Notes: generated from the letters alone by a model not told the origin. Positions 28,507 through 39,020 are shown, numbered from the stretch's first letter. The stretch: DNA of 61,389 nt from Porphyrobacter sp. (GCA_027531395.1 JAPZRO010000012.1:1-61389), one strand, 5' to 3'. A program made the numbers and translations.

Positions 28507-29919
28507 ATGCGGCGCCCTGCCCTCCTTTCCGCAGCGCTGCTGCCGCTCGCTCTGGGGGCCTGCGTGATGCAGCCCGCGCCCGAGATCGCGACCCCGGTGC
28601 CGGAGCTGCCCGCGACCTTCTTCTTCACTCCCGGCGCTGACGCGCAGAGCGGCCTTGCCGCGCTGATGCCTGCCAATGACCCGGCCTACGCCGCGCTGTC
28701 CGCCGCCGCGCTGGCCGATGCGCCGAGCCTTGCCGAAGCCGCCGCGCGGATCGACGCGGCGCGCGCCGGGGCCCGCCGCGCCGGGGCCGAGCGCCTGCCC
28801 AATGTCACCGCTGACGGCGATGTCACCCGCAACCGCATCAACCCCGCGCAGTTCGGCGCAGCAGGCCAGCAGGGATTCATCCCGCGCGAACAGACCGCCT
28901 ACGGCGCGAACATCGTCGCCAGCTGGGATCCGGACATCTTCGGACGCCTCAAGGCGCAGGAACGCGCTGCGCTCGCCCGGATCGATGCCGCCAGCGCGCA
29001 GGCGCAGGGCGTGCGGATCGCGCTGCTGGCCGAGATCGCGGCGAGCGTGATCGACTGGCGCGTGCTCGATGCCCGCGCCGCCGCGATCAAGGAGGACGTG
29101 GACGCCGCGCAGACCCTCGCAAGACTGGCAAAGGTGCGCGAGGATGCGGGCATCGCTCCCGGTTTCGACCGTGTGCGCGCCGAGGCGACCGCCAGCTCCT
29201 CGCAGGTGCGTCTCGCCGCGCTGGAGAGCGAACGCGCGCGCCTGATCGGGCGGCTGGTGACGCTGACCGGGCAGGACGGCGCAAGCGTGCGGGCCGCGCT
29301 GGCGGCTCCGGTGTCGTCGCTGACGCTCGCCGATGCTCCGGCCGCGCTGCCGTCCGACCTGCTGGCGAACCGGCCTGACGTCGCCGCTGCCGCCGCCAAC
29401 CTCGCCGCCAGCGACGCCGATCTGGCCGCCGCCGCCCGCGCCCGCTTCCCGCGCATCACGCTGTCTGGCGTGATCGGCCTGCTGGCCTTCGATCCGGAGG
29501 ACTTCTTCAACGACTCCATCGTCGGCACCTTGACCGCTGCCGTCGCCGGGCCGCTGCTCGACTTCGGGCGGGTCGGGGCCGGGATCGACGCTGCCGCCGC
29601 CGACAAGCGCGCCGCCTTTGCCGCCTATCGCGGGGCGGTGTTCCAGGCGCTGGGCGATGCCGAGGCGGCTTATGGCGTGGTCGCCGCCGCCGATGCCGAA
29701 AGCCGGCTCGCGGTGGAGGAGAACAAGCAGCTCAGCCGCGCCGCCAACCTTGCTGAGACGCGCTACAAGGCCGGCCTTGCCAGCTTCCTCGATGTGCTTG
29801 AAGCGCGCCGCGCTGCCGATGCCAGTGGCGAGCGTTCGGCGGCGGCGATGGGCCGGGCGCTGCGGGCGCGGGTGCTGCTGTGGCAGGCGCTCGGCGGCGA
29901 GGCCCCCGAGGCCCGCTAG
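28507..29919 (+). CDS. Outer membrane efflux lipoprotein (NodT/TolC family)
   Basis: A 470-residue outer membrane factor with a lipoprotein signal ending LALGAC (Cys near residue 18). Two tandem OEP repeats cover about 60-270 and 280-465, with the typical Ala-rich helices (LAEAAARIDAARAGARRAGAE, and the matching LAASDADLAAAARARFP) and LLANRPDVAAA, a NodT signature. It forms the trimeric exit duct of the tripartite exporter. It starts 3 nt after the adaptor stop and ends with a 4-nt convergent overlap of the HupE gene. Confidence 0.93.
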   Translation: MRRPALLSAALLPLALGACVMQPAPEIATPVPELPATFFFTPGADAQSGLAALMPANDPAYAALSAAALADAPSLAEAAARIDAARAGARRAGAERLPNVTADGDVTRNRINPAQFGAAGQQGFIPREQTAYGANIVASWDPDIFGRLKAQERAALARIDAASAQAQGVRIALLAEIAASVIDWRVLDARAAAIKEDVDAAQTLARLAKVREDAGIAPGFDRVRAEATASSSQVRLAALESERARLIGRLVTLTGQDGASVRAALAAPVSSLTLADAPAALPSDLLANRPDVAAAAANLAASDADLAAAARARFPRITLSGVIGLLAFDPEDFFNDSIVGTLTAAVAGPLLDFGRVGAGIDAAAADKRAAFAAYRGAVFQALGDAEAAYGVVAAADAESRLAVEENKQLSRAANLAETRYKAGLASFLDVLEARRAADASGERSAAAMGRALRARVLLWQALGGEAPEAR

Positions 29920-30920
29920 CCGATCACCCGTTCGATCAGCCAGAAGCTCCCCACCGCGCCAATCGCATAGGTGGCCACGCGCAGGGCCGGCGCCTCGGCC
30001 TTCGGTAGGGTGCGGCTCAGCCCCGCCAGCAGCGCCAGCGTCAGCGCGATCACCAGCAGCTGCCCCGCCTCGACCCCGAGGTTGAACGCCAGCAGAGCGG
30101 TGACGACCTCGCCCTGCGGCAGGCCGATATCGGCCAGCGCGCCGGCAAAGCCGAAGCCGTGGAACAGCCCAAAGGCGAAGGCCACCACCCAGGGCAGGCG
30201 GCGGGTGAAGGTGTGCCTGTCGGGATCGCGCAAAACGATCAGCGCCTCGAGCGCGAGGAACACGATCGACAGCGCGATGATCGCCTCGACCGGGCGCGAG
30301 GGCAGGCCCGCATAGCCGAGGCTGGTCGCCACCAGCGTCAGCGAGTGCGCGACGGTAAAGACGGTTGCGGCTTTCACCACCGGCCAAGGTCCGCGCACCA
30401 GCAGCACCAGCGCGATGACGAACAGCAGGTGGTCCCAGCCGAACAGGATGTGCTCGGCCCCGATCACGAGATAGTCGACCAACACCTGCGTGGTGTCGGG
30501 TGCGGCGGCGATGGTCGCGGTCGGCGCGGCGGCGGTGAGGCGGAAGGTCTGCACCGCGCCCTCCCGCGGGATGAAGCGCGCAATGGCATCGCTGGTGCCG
30601 ATCAACTCGCTGAGGCCGAAGCTCAGGCCGGAGAGATCACCCGCACAGCGCAGTTCCTGCCGCCCGAGCAGCGCCAGAGGCGCCGCGCGCCGCACCGCCT
30701 CGCCCGCCGGGGTGCAAGTGCGCGGAAGCACCGGTTGGGCCAGCACCACGCCCGCCTGCCCCGGCGCGACCGCGCTGACCGGCAGCTTCCATTCGAGCAC
30801 CCACACCCCGCCGTCGCGCTCGGCCAGCTCGATCACTGCCGGGCGCAGCTCGTCGGCGCTCGCGGGCGCGGAGAGCACCGCTAGGAACACCGCCAGCAGA
30901 GCGCGCAACGCATGGCTCAC
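29916..30920 (-). CDS. HupE/UreJ family membrane protein
   Basis: A 334-residue protein with a signal peptide (residues 1-22), a periplasmic beta-rich domain of about 130 residues with two Cys (RTCTPAG and LRCAGD), and a C-terminal HupE/UreJ-like membrane domain of about six helices from residue 150. The domain has GAEHILFGWDHLLF, FTVAHSLTL, FGLFHGFGFAG and a final helix: histidines and an Asp spaced as in nickel/cobalt permease-like members. Its start overlaps the stop of the PpiC gene by 4 nt. A metal transport role is a family-based guess. Confidence 0.88.
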   Translation of the reverse strand: MSHALRALLAVFLAVLSAPASADELRPAVIELAERDGGVWVLEWKLPVSAVAPGQAGVVLAQPVLPRTCTPAGEAVRRAAPLALLGRQELRCAGDLSGLSFGLSELIGTSDAIARFIPREGAVQTFRLTAAAPTATIAAAPDTTQVLVDYLVIGAEHILFGWDHLLFVIALVLLVRGPWPVVKAATVFTVAHSLTLVATSLGYAGLPSRPVEAIIALSIVFLALEALIVLRDPDRHTFTRRLPWVVAFAFGLFHGFGFAGALADIGLPQGEVVTALLAFNLGVEAGQLLVIALTLALLAGLSRTLPKAEAPALRVATYAIGAVGSFWLIERVIG

Positions 30921-31705
30921 TTGTCGATATCGACCCGGTAGGCGCTGCGCAGGATCGCATAGGCACGCTCCTCGCGCGTGGCGATCTGGGCGCTGCGCCA
31001 GTCATTGGCGATGCGGGGGCGCAACGCCTCGAAATCGGGCTCGGACGAGTCCCGCCCGGTCACGCGGACGATATGCCAGCCGAAGCCCGAGGGGATCGGG
31101 CCGTGCCACTGGCCGTCCGCCGCGATGCCGGCCAGACCTTGCGCGAACTGCTGGCCGAAGCGCGCTTCGACCTCGCGTTGCGGGGCCTCGGTCATTTGCG
31201 GGGGAAGGCTGGCGGAGCGGGCGGCCGCCCCCGGATCGGCAAGCCCGGCGCGCGCGGCCTGTTCGTCCCCGAACAGGCGCTGCTCGAAGCTCACCGCCCG
31301 CGTCCCGGCATAGCGCGCCTGATTGGCCTTGAAGAAGGCCCGCAAGGTCGCCTCGTCGGGCTCGGCGATTTCGGCCGCGGCGCTGGCGGTCATGTCCATC
31401 TTGGCGACCATCCGCTGGCGCACCACGGCATCGTCGGCATCCAGCCCGAGCCTGAGCGCCTCGCGATAAAGCACCTCCTCGCGCACATAGCGTTCGATCC
31501 GCGCGTCGAGCTCGGCATCGGTCGGCGCGCGGCCCATCACCTGCTCGAACGCGAGCGCCAGCTGCGCCTTTCGCGCACCATCGACCGCGATCACCCGCGA
31601 GGACGGATCGACCGGTGTCCCGCCCCATGTCAGAACGACATAGAGCACCGCCCCGAGGGCAAGAAAATGGACCAGCGGCTCGCGGGTCCAGCCGGGTAGC
31701 GTCAC
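30917..31705 (-). CDS. PpiC-type peptidylprolyl isomerase, membrane anchored
   Basis: A 262-residue protein starting at GTG 31705, which overlaps the DUF3604 stop by 4 nt. One transmembrane helix at about residues 13-30 is followed by a SurA/PrsA-like N-terminal helical region (RYVREEVLYREALRLGL) and a parvulin domain (about 135-235: RAVSFEQRLFG, GRDSSEP). The periplasmic orientation suggests a foldase for exported proteins, perhaps its operon partners. The parvulin core is fairly divergent, with GPIPSGFGWHIVRV as the best conserved strand. Confidence 0.85.
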   Translation of the reverse strand: MTLPGWTREPLVHFLALGAVLYVVLTWGGTPVDPSSRVIAVDGARKAQLALAFEQVMGRAPTDAELDARIERYVREEVLYREALRLGLDADDAVVRQRMVAKMDMTASAAAEIAEPDEATLRAFFKANQARYAGTRAVSFEQRLFGDEQAARAGLADPGAAARSASLPPQMTEAPQREVEARFGQQFAQGLAGIAADGQWHGPIPSGFGWHIVRVTGRDSSEPDFEALRPRIANDWRSAQIATREERAYAILRSAYRVDIDK

Positions 31706-33639
31706 GTCGTCGCCTTGGGCTGTTTGAGCCAGATCGGCGAGGTATAGGCGCGCTCCTGCGCGACTGCATCCTTCAGCGCATCGCCGCTCAGTTCGAACCC
31801 GAAGCGGACCGCGTCGAACAGCGTCCAGCGCGGTGTGGGGATCTCCAGCACGCGCACGTAATAGAACGCCCGCTGGCCCTTGGCGTAATCGGGATCGGTC
31901 CAGGTGGTGCGCAGTTCGGGCGCGCCGATGGTGTTGGTATAGGTCGCCTTCTTGCGGTCGACGGTATCGCCCACCGGGGTCAGGCCGCGCGCGGTGCGCG
32001 GGCGCTTGGCCATGTCGCTCCACACCACGTCATAGACGCGCTCCTGCGCCTTGCCGCTGGCATCGACCCAGCCCTTCACGACCTGCACACGGTCGAGATT
32101 GGCGCCGTCGGGGTCTTTCAAGGCGCTGATCAGGAAGGTCGGGGCGCTGCCCTTGTCGATCAGCTCGCCGCCCATCGGTACCCCGCGCGTATAGCCCGCG
32201 CGCACCCAGTCGCCGCTCCAGTCCTTGTCCGAGAAGTCGAACCCGCCGAAGATCCGCACCGTCATGCGCGGGCCGGTGGTGGCATAGACCTCGCGCCGCT
32301 TGAAGGCATCGAAGATTTCCGCGCGGGTGTTGCCCCGCGCCCAGGCCGCGGCATAGCCGCCTGCGAGGTAATGCCAGCCGAACCGCCCCTGCCGCGTGCC
32401 GAGGTTCTGCGGCTGCATCGCCCGGTCCTTGTAGGCCGGTTCGTTGCCGGTGTGCTTGCCGAAGAAGTTGTCCTCGTCCCCGGTCGCCAGCCCGGTGTGA
32501 CTGTCGGTCGATCCGATCATCCCGAAGGCATAGGGGTTCACCCCCAGCCGCGCCTCGAGCGAAAGCCCGCGCAGCAGCGCCGAGCGGGCGTAGGATCCGG
32601 CATACATGTCGGGCGTGCTGGTGGCGGTGAGCGGCAGGTTGCCGAGCTCCCAGCCCTTGACCCCGAAGCCTGCCATCTCGTCATTGGGCGAGAGGAAGGG
32701 GTGGGTCTCGCTGTCGCCCTTGATCTGGGTCACCTCGACCACAGGCTCGGCCGCCGCGCGCCTTGCGGCATATTCGGCGGTCATCGGCGAGCCATCGGCC
32801 ATGGTCGTCTCGAACATCAAACCGTTGGAAACATTCGAATTGTGCGGGATGGCCAGCACCTTGCCGCCGGTTTTCTTCTCGTATCCGGCCATGTAGTCCC
32901 ACAGCTGTTCGACGCTCATGTCGATCCCCTGGATCGGCAGGGTCTGGCGGGTGCGATCGCTGCCGTCGCGGAACATGACGACGCGGTGGAGATTGTTGCC
33001 GTCGGGCATCAGCGTCCACTCGAACCCGGCAAAGGCGGTGAACACGCCCGGTTCGTTGTAGCGATCGAGCAGGCCGAGCTGGGTGTTCCAGATGTCCTCG
33101 GTGCCTTCGCGGGCGCGCTCGGGATCGCTCAGGGCCGGGGGCAAGGTCTGGTTGGCGGCAGCGGTGATCAGTTCCGCCATGGCACGCTGCGACCCTTCGG
33201 GCCCTTCGTGCATCATGTCGTACCAGCGCAGTACTGTCTCGTCGCCGATCACCCACTTCACGTACCAGCGCGGCGCATCATAGAGCCGCCGCGTCGCACC
33301 GAGGCCGTCGGAGTGGTCAGCAATCACGAGGAAATCGAGCGGACGGTCGAGCTGCGCCTTGCCGCCGGTGGTGGCGGTGACTGCCTCGCCACGCGCGAAG
33401 CGCAGCGCCTCCTCCGGCCCGAGCCTTACGCCGAAGCCGAAGGCGTCGATCGAATTGTCGGTGTGGAGGTGCGTGTCGCCCCAATAGGGTCGGTCGGGGA
33501 ACTCGGCGAGCTTGATCGTATCCTCGCCATTGCCGGTCTGGGCCGGATCGAGCGCGGCATCGCCGCTGCATCCGGCCAGTGTCAGTGCAATCAGGCTTGC
33601 GGCTGCAAGCCCGGCCCCCATAGTCCATGTCTTGCGCAT
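31702..33639 (-). CDS. DUF3604 lipoprotein (PHP-like metal-dependent hydrolase fold)
   Basis: A 645-residue exported lipoprotein: signal peptide residues 1-22 ending ALTLAGC, followed by the DUF3604 domain. PHP-like metal-binding stretches are visible: WGDTHLHTDNS near residue 55, DFLVIADHSD near 108, IPHNSNVSNG near 238 and STDSHTGLA near 360. The start at 33639 has GGGGAG upstream. DUF3604 proteins are widespread and uncharacterised. Here the gene is first in an operon with a periplasmic foldase and a HupE/UreJ protein, all overlapping by 4 nt, implying tight co-production. Confidence 0.88.
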   Translation of the reverse strand: MRKTWTMGAGLAAASLIALTLAGCSGDAALDPAQTGNGEDTIKLAEFPDRPYWGDTHLHTDNSIDAFGFGVRLGPEEALRFARGEAVTATTGGKAQLDRPLDFLVIADHSDGLGATRRLYDAPRWYVKWVIGDETVLRWYDMMHEGPEGSQRAMAELITAAANQTLPPALSDPERAREGTEDIWNTQLGLLDRYNEPGVFTAFAGFEWTLMPDGNNLHRVVMFRDGSDRTRQTLPIQGIDMSVEQLWDYMAGYEKKTGGKVLAIPHNSNVSNGLMFETTMADGSPMTAEYAARRAAAEPVVEVTQIKGDSETHPFLSPNDEMAGFGVKGWELGNLPLTATSTPDMYAGSYARSALLRGLSLEARLGVNPYAFGMIGSTDSHTGLATGDEDNFFGKHTGNEPAYKDRAMQPQNLGTRQGRFGWHYLAGGYAAAWARGNTRAEIFDAFKRREVYATTGPRMTVRIFGGFDFSDKDWSGDWVRAGYTRGVPMGGELIDKGSAPTFLISALKDPDGANLDRVQVVKGWVDASGKAQERVYDVVWSDMAKRPRTARGLTPVGDTVDRKKATYTNTIGAPELRTTWTDPDYAKGQRAFYYVRVLEIPTPRWTLFDAVRFGFELSGDALKDAVAQERAYTSPIWLKQPKATT

Positions 33640-33694
33640 GGATTGTCTCCCCTCGTCTCTCTGCCGCGACTGTGCGCGGGCAGCGCGGCTTTCG

Positions 33695-34150
33695 TCAAGC
33701 TGCCGGTGTGCGGTGAAGCAGCGCGGAACGCTCGCAGCGGCACACCACTTCGCCGCGCTGGTTATGCATTTCGTGGATGAAGGTGACGATCCCGGCATCC
33801 GGGCGCGACTTGCTGGCGCGCAGTTCCTTGACCTCGCTCGACGCCCGCAGCGTGTCGCCGATGAACACCGGATTGGGCGTCACCACCTTGTCGAAGCCGA
33901 GATTGGCGACCAGCGTGCCGAGCGTCGTGTCGCCCACCGACAGCCCGACCAGCAGGCTGAAGGTGAAGGTGGAATTGACGAGGATCTGCCCGAACCCGCT
34001 GGCCTTCGCCGCCTCGACATCGAGGTGGAGCGGCTGGGGGTTGTGGGTCATGGTCGAGAACAGCAGGTTGTCGGTCTCGGTGACGGTGCGCCGGATCTCA
34101 TGCTCGATCCGGTCGCCCACCTGCCACTGGTCGAAATAGCGGCCCGCCAT
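33695..34150 (-). CDS. MaoC family dehydratase
   Basis: A 151-residue single hotdog-fold protein. The hydratase 2 motif is present as [18 protein letters not shown] around residues 27-44, with the Asp and His of the R-hydratase site. GLSVGDT and VFIGDTLRA belong to the core. It likely hydrates or dehydrates an acyl-CoA thioester. It overlaps the CoA-transferase stop by one base (TGATG), so the pair works together on an organic acid or branched acyl-CoA. Confidence 0.9.
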   Translation of the reverse strand: MAGRYFDQWQVGDRIEHEIRRTVTETDNLLFSTMTHNPQPLHLDVEAAKASGFGQILVNSTFTFSLLVGLSVGDTTLGTLVANLGFDKVVTPNPVFIGDTLRASSEVKELRASKSRPDAGIVTFIHEMHNQRGEVVCRCERSALLHRTPAA

Positions 34151-35232
34151 CAGGCACTCGTAGCCCAGCGGGCCACCACATCGGCCCCGTCATCCGCGCT
34201 CGAGCGGACCGCGCCCGGCGTGCGGCTGAAGCGCGGTGCGGGGGCGGTGTGCCATTCGCCCTCGTGTTCGACATAGGCCGCGCGCGCTTTCATGTGCGGA
34301 TGCTCGCGTGCCTCGTCGAGTTCGAGCACCGGCGCAAAGCACGCGTCCGAGCCTTCGAGCAGTTCGCACCATTCGGCTTGCGTCTTCGTCGCGAACAGCG
34401 CGGCCAGCTTGTCGGCGTAGTCGTCCCAGTTGGCGGGGTTCATCTGGCCCTGCGCCAGTTCCTCCGGCGCGCCGGCCTTGGCGATCAGTTCGGCGTAGAA
34501 CTGGCTCTCGATCGCGCCGAGCGAGACTTCCTTGCCGTCGGCGCACTTGAAGCAGCGGTAGAAATGCGCCGCCCCGCCCAGCATCCCTTTGCCGCGCTCG
34601 GTGGTGATGAAGGGCCGCCCGCGCACGCCGAAGAAGAAGCTCATCAGGCTGGTCGCCCCGTCGACGATCGCGGCATCGACCACCTGGCCCTTGCCCGAAC
34701 GTTGACGTTCATAGAGCGCGGCCATGATCCCGAAGGCGCAATACATCGACCCGCCGCCGAAATCGCCGACCAGGTTCTGCGGCGGAGTGGCGGTCTCGCC
34801 CGCCTTGCCGACCGCCGAAAGCGCCCCGGTGATGGCGATGTAGTTGATGTCGTGCCCGGCGGCGTGCGCCAGCGGGCCGTTCTGGCCCCAGCCGGTCATG
34901 CGGGCATAGACAAGGCCCGGATTGAGCGCGAGCAGCTCGTCCGGCCCCAGACCCAGCCGCTCCATCACACCCGGACGGAAACCCTCGATCAGCACGTCCG
35001 CCTTGGCCGCAGCCTCGCGGCAGAAGGCCTTGCCTTCCTCGCTCTTGAGATCGATGCCGACCCGGTGGCGTGCGCGCTCGACCACCGGGTTGGAAACCAC
35101 CGCGCCGGGGCGGTCGATCCGCACCACTTCTGCGCCGAGATCGGCAAGCAGCATCGCGACGTGCGGCCCCGGGCCGATGCCGCTGAATTCGATGACCTTG
35201 AGGCCGGTCAGCGGCCCTGATGGCTGGTTCAT
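34150..35232 (-). CDS. CaiB/BaiF CoA-transferase family protein (alpha-methylacyl-CoA racemase-like)
   Basis: A 360-residue family III CoA-transferase: [35 protein letters not shown] type N-terminus (residues 8-42), the GQNGPLA and GHDINYIA motifs near 120-130 with the candidate catalytic His/Asp, [13 protein letters not shown] near 183 and a C-terminal SRTPG. The [10 protein letters not shown] start favours the alpha-methylacyl-CoA racemase branch. The frame is open 189 nt further upstream, but the family start is clearly the ATG at 35232. It is the first gene of the pair with MaoC. Confidence 0.9.
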   Translation of the reverse strand: MNQPSGPLTGLKVIEFSGIGPGPHVAMLLADLGAEVVRIDRPGAVVSNPVVERARHRVGIDLKSEEGKAFCREAAAKADVLIEGFRPGVMERLGLGPDELLALNPGLVYARMTGWGQNGPLAHAAGHDINYIAITGALSAVGKAGETATPPQNLVGDFGGGSMYCAFGIMAALYERQRSGKGQVVDAAIVDGATSLMSFFFGVRGRPFITTERGKGMLGGAAHFYRCFKCADGKEVSLGAIESQFYAELIAKAGAPEELAQGQMNPANWDDYADKLAALFATKTQAEWCELLEGSDACFAPVLELDEAREHPHMKARAAYVEHEGEWHTAPAPRFSRTPGAVRSSADDGADVVARWATSA

Positions 35233-35377
35233 GTGTCTCTCCCTTTGCGCCTGTCTCTGGCGCGGGCGCAGGCCGAGGGCAAGTGCCGAGATGGCTAGCC
35301 GGTGACCCAAGCCCCGCCTTGCGCAGGGAAAGGCAAAATTGCTTGTCGCTGGCGCAGCAGCGTATAGCTGCACCGCC

Positions 35378-36280
35378 ATGCGCAATCTGACCCATCTCGA
35401 GCGGCTCGAAGCCGAGAGCATCCATATCTTTCGCGAGGTCGTGGCCGAGGCCGAGAATCCGGTGATGCTCTATTCGGTGGGCAAGGATTCCTCGGTGATG
35501 CTGCATCTGGCGCGCAAGGCCTTCTACCCCGCGCCGCCGCCTTTCCCGATGCTGCACGTGGCGAGCGGGTGGGATTTCCACGACCTGCTCGTGCACCGCG
35601 ACCGGACCGTGCGCGAATATGGGCTGAAGCTGATCATCGCCCAGAACGAGGACGCCGAGGCGCAGGGCATCAACCCCTTCGACACCGGCAGCGCGCTCTA
35701 TTCGCAGGCGCAGCTGACCGATCCCCTGAAGCGCGCGCTCACCGCCCACGGCTTTGATGCAGCCTTCGGCGGCGGGCGGCGCGACGAGGAAAAGGCCCGC
35801 GCCAAGGAGCGCATCTTCTCCTTCCGCACCGCTGCCCACCGCTGGGACCCCAAGAACCAGCGCCCCGAGCTGTGGAACCTCTACAACGCCAAGAAAGCGA
35901 AGGGCGAGAGCATCCGCGTCTTCCCGCTGTCCAACTGGACCGAGCTCGACATCTGGCAGTACATCGCGCTCGAGAACATCGACATCGTGCCGCTTTACTT
36001 CGCCAAACCGCGCCCGACGGTGGAGCGCGACGGCATGATCCTCGTCGTCGATGACGAGCGCTTCCGGCTGGAGGCGGGCGAGGAGCCGGTGACCCGCTCG
36101 GTCCGGTTCCGCACGCTGGGCTGCTATCCGCTCACCGGCGCGACCGTCAGCGAGGCGACCGAGATGAGCCACATCATCCAGGAAATGCTGCTCGCCACCA
36201 GTTCCGAACGGCAGGGCCGTGCGATCGACAAGGGGCAGTCGGCCAGCATGGAAGACAAGAAGCAGGAGGGGTACTTCTGA
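35378..36280 (+). CDS. cysD: Sulfate adenylyltransferase subunit 2
   Basis: A 300-residue PP-loop ATP pyrophosphatase: [18 protein letters not shown] near residues 32-49, the [16 protein letters not shown] motif near 130, and RFRTLGCYP near 245. It makes adenylyl sulfate from ATP and sulfate with CysN. ATG at 35378 is set by the family N-terminus ([16 protein letters not shown]). Its stop overlaps the cysNC start by one base. Confidence 0.96.
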   Translation: MRNLTHLERLEAESIHIFREVVAEAENPVMLYSVGKDSSVMLHLARKAFYPAPPPFPMLHVASGWDFHDLLVHRDRTVREYGLKLIIAQNEDAEAQGINPFDTGSALYSQAQLTDPLKRALTAHGFDAAFGGGRRDEEKARAKERIFSFRTAAHRWDPKNQRPELWNLYNAKKAKGESIRVFPLSNWTELDIWQYIALENIDIVPLYFAKPRPTVERDGMILVVDDERFRLEAGEEPVTRSVRFRTLGCYPLTGATVSEATEMSHIIQEMLLATSSERQGRAIDKGQSASMEDKKQEGYF

Positions 36281-38190
36281 TGAACACGCCCTCCTCCTTC
36301 CAGACCGATGCCCTTATCGCCGAGGATATCGACGCCTATCTCCACCAGCACCAGCACAAGAGCCTGCTGCGCTTCATCACCTGCGGCTCTGTGGATGACG
36401 GCAAGTCGACCCTGATCGGACGGCTGCTCTACGATTCCAAGATGATCTTCGAGGATCAGCTCGCCGCGCTGGAATCCGACAGCGCCAAGCACGGCACGCA
36501 AGGGCAAGAAATCGACTTCGCGCTGCTGGTCGATGGCCTCGCCGCCGAGCGCGAGCAGGGCATCACGATCGACGTCGCCTACCGCTTCTTCACCACCGAA
36601 AAGCGCAAGTTCATCGTCGCCGACACCCCGGGGCACGAACAATATACGCGCAACATGGTGACCGGCGCCTCGACCGCCGATCTGGCGGTGATCCTGATCG
36701 ACGCGCGCAAGGGCGTGCTCCAGCAGACCCGGCGGCACTCGTGGCTGGTCCACCTGATCGGCATCCGCCACGTGGTGCTGGCGGTGAACAAGATGGATCT
36801 GGTGGGCTACGATCAGGCAACCTTCGATGCCATCGTCTCCGATTACCGCGCCTTTGCTGAAGGGATCGGCATCACCGATTTCACCGCGATCCCGATTTCG
36901 GGCTTCAAGGGCGACAACATCACCGCGCTCTCGGCCAACACCCCGTGGTATGCCGGCCCGGCGCTGATCGAGCACCTCGAAAGCGTGGATGTCGACAACG
37001 CCGCCGAGCAGGCCCAGCCGTTCCGGATGCCGGTGCAGTGGGTCAACCGCCCCAATCTCGACTTCCGCGGCTTTGCCGGGCTGATCGCGAGCGGCACGGT
37101 GCGGGTGGGCGATCCGGTGCGGATCGTGCCGTCGGGCAAGACCAGCACGGTCAAGAGCATCACCACTTTCGATGGCGATCTCGACGAGGCCGTCGCCGGC
37201 CAGTCGGTCACCATCAGCCTCGCCGACGAGGTCGATTGCAGCCGCGGCGACGTGATCGCGGCGGCGGGCGATCCGCCGCAGGCCTCCGACCAGTTCTGCG
37301 CCACCTTCGTGTGGATGGACGAGGAGGCCTTGAAGCCCGGGCGCGGCTACTGGCTCAAGCTCGGCACGCAGACCGTCACCGCGACGATCCAGCCGCCCAA
37401 ATACGAGATCGACGTCAACAGCCGCGAGCACCTCGCCGCCAGGACGCTCGGGCTCAACAGCATCGGCGTGGCCGAGTTCGCCACCGACCGGCCGATCACC
37501 TTCGAGCCCTATGAGACGAACCGCCAGCTTGGCGGGTTCATCCTGATCGACAAGTATACCAACGCCACCGTCGCGGCCGGGATGATTGCCTTCAGCCTGC
37601 GCCGGGCGGAGAATGTCCATTGGCAGCCGGTCAGCATCACCCGCGAGGATCACGCGGGAATGAAGAACCAGACCCCGCGGGTGCTGTGGTTCACCGGCCT
37701 TTCGGGCAGCGGCAAGTCGACCATCGCCAACGAGGTCGAAAAGCAGCTGTTCCTGATGAACCGCCACACCTTCCTGCTCGACGGGGACAATGTCCGCCAC
37801 GGCCTCAACCGCGATTTGGGCTTCACCGAGGCCGACCGGATCGAGAACATCCGCCGCGTGGGCGAAGTCGCCAAGCTGATGGCGGATGCCGGGCTGATCG
37901 TGCTCACCGCCTTTATCTCGCCCTTCCGGGCCGAGCGGCAGATGGTGCGTGACATGCTGCCCGAAGGCGAGTTCGTCGAGATTTTCGTCGACACCCCGCT
38001 CGAGGTGGCCGAGGGGCGTGACGTGAAGGGCCTCTACAGGAAGGCGCGCGAAGGCAAGCTCAAGAACTTCACCGGGATCGACAGCCCCTACGAACCGCCC
38101 GAAAATCCGGAAATCCGCGTCAACACCGTGGACATGACCCCCGAGGAAGCGGCACGCTACATCATCGACAGGATCCTGCCGCTCAAATGA
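36280..38190 (+). CDS. cysNC: Bifunctional sulfate adenylyltransferase subunit 1 / APS kinase
   Basis: A 636-residue fusion. Residues 1-450 are the CysN GTPase ([16 protein letters not shown]-loop near 30, DTPGHEQYT near 110, NKMD near 168, then the EF-Tu-like barrels). Residues 460-636 are an APS kinase (GLSGSGKST near 473, GDNVRHGLN near 503, FISPFRAER near 547). It activates APS synthesis with GTP and phosphorylates APS to PAPS. Central to the cysD-cysNC-cysQ operon. Confidence 0.97.
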   Translation: MNTPSSFQTDALIAEDIDAYLHQHQHKSLLRFITCGSVDDGKSTLIGRLLYDSKMIFEDQLAALESDSAKHGTQGQEIDFALLVDGLAAEREQGITIDVAYRFFTTEKRKFIVADTPGHEQYTRNMVTGASTADLAVILIDARKGVLQQTRRHSWLVHLIGIRHVVLAVNKMDLVGYDQATFDAIVSDYRAFAEGIGITDFTAIPISGFKGDNITALSANTPWYAGPALIEHLESVDVDNAAEQAQPFRMPVQWVNRPNLDFRGFAGLIASGTVRVGDPVRIVPSGKTSTVKSITTFDGDLDEAVAGQSVTISLADEVDCSRGDVIAAAGDPPQASDQFCATFVWMDEEALKPGRGYWLKLGTQTVTATIQPPKYEIDVNSREHLAARTLGLNSIGVAEFATDRPITFEPYETNRQLGGFILIDKYTNATVAAGMIAFSLRRAENVHWQPVSITREDHAGMKNQTPRVLWFTGLSGSGKSTIANEVEKQLFLMNRHTFLLDGDNVRHGLNRDLGFTEADRIENIRRVGEVAKLMADAGLIVLTAFISPFRAERQMVRDMLPEGEFVEIFVDTPLEVAEGRDVKGLYRKAREGKLKNFTGIDSPYEPPENPEIRVNTVDMTPEEAARYIIDRILPLK

Positions 38191-38948
38191 ACCTTTCTTC
38201 GCTTGATGACGCCGCGCTGGCGGCGCACCTCGCCCTTGAAGCGGGGCGGCTGCTGACGGCGGTGCGCGAGGGCTCGGGGCTGGCTGGCAAGCCGCTCGGC
38301 GATGAGGGCGACCGCGAGGCCAACCGCTTCCTGTGCGAAGCGATCCGCGCCGCCCGGCCCGATGACGGGCTCCTGTCCGAAGAGGAGAAGGACAATCCCG
38401 CGCGCCTCGCCAAGTCACGGGTATGGATCATCGATCCGGTCGACGGCACGCGCGAATACTCCGAAGGCCGCGCCGACTGGGCGGTGCATGTCGCGCTCGC
38501 GGTGGACGGCGTGCCGGTGCATGGTGCTGTCGCCTTGCCGGGCCTGGCGGGCGAGGTGGTGCTCCGCTCCGACCAGCCGCAGCCGCTTGCCCCGATGGCG
38601 GATCGCCCGCGCTTCCTCGTCAGCCGCACGCGCCCCGCGGCCGAAGCGCAGACGGTAGCACAGGCGCTTGGCGGCGAACTGGTGCCGATGGGCAGCGCCG
38701 GCGCCAAGGCGATGGCGGTGGTTCGCGGCGAGGCGGAAGTCTATCTCCATTCCGGCGGCCAGTACGAATGGGACAGCTGCGCACCGGTGGCAGTTGCCGC
38801 CGCATACGGGCTTCATTGTTCGCGCATCGACGGGTCGTTGCTGGTCTACAACCGGCCCGACACCTTCATGCCCGATCTGCTGATCTGCCGGAGCGAATGG
38901 GCCGCGCAGGTGCTCGCCGAGGTTGCCCGCCTCGCGCAGGGCGATTGA
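38187..38948 (+). CDS. cysQ: 3'(2'),5'-bisphosphate nucleotidase
   Basis: A 253-residue inositol monophosphatase-family enzyme with LSEEEKDN near residue 55, the metal site [12 protein letters not shown] near 80 and the second signature [14 protein letters not shown] near 190. It removes the 3' phosphate from PAP left after PAPS use. The start overlaps cysNC by 4 nt. The operon thus makes PAPS and clears its by-product, right beside the polysaccharide genes. Confidence 0.94.
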   Translation: MNLSSLDDAALAAHLALEAGRLLTAVREGSGLAGKPLGDEGDREANRFLCEAIRAARPDDGLLSEEEKDNPARLAKSRVWIIDPVDGTREYSEGRADWAVHVALAVDGVPVHGAVALPGLAGEVVLRSDQPQPLAPMADRPRFLVSRTRPAAEAQTVAQALGGELVPMGSAGAKAMAVVRGEAEVYLHSGGQYEWDSCAPVAVAAAYGLHCSRIDGSLLVYNRPDTFMPDLLICRSEWAAQVLAEVARLAQGD

Positions 38949-39020
38949 CAGCCGCGCCCGCTTGCTCATAGGCCCGCTGCCACGCGATTGTGCGGCGCAG
39001 CAAGCGGGATCTCGCCAGCC

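Noticed and set aside
26611..30387. A 1258-codon open frame on the minus strand across the ABC exporter genes
   Set aside because: It is antisense to four clear transporter genes, with low-complexity Arg/Gly/Ala-rich translation; an artefact of high GC and third-position bias.
31615..33780. A 721-codon plus-strand open frame across the DUF3604 gene
   Set aside because: Antisense to a lipoprotein with a signal peptide, lipobox and PHP-like motifs; no domain in the shadow frame.
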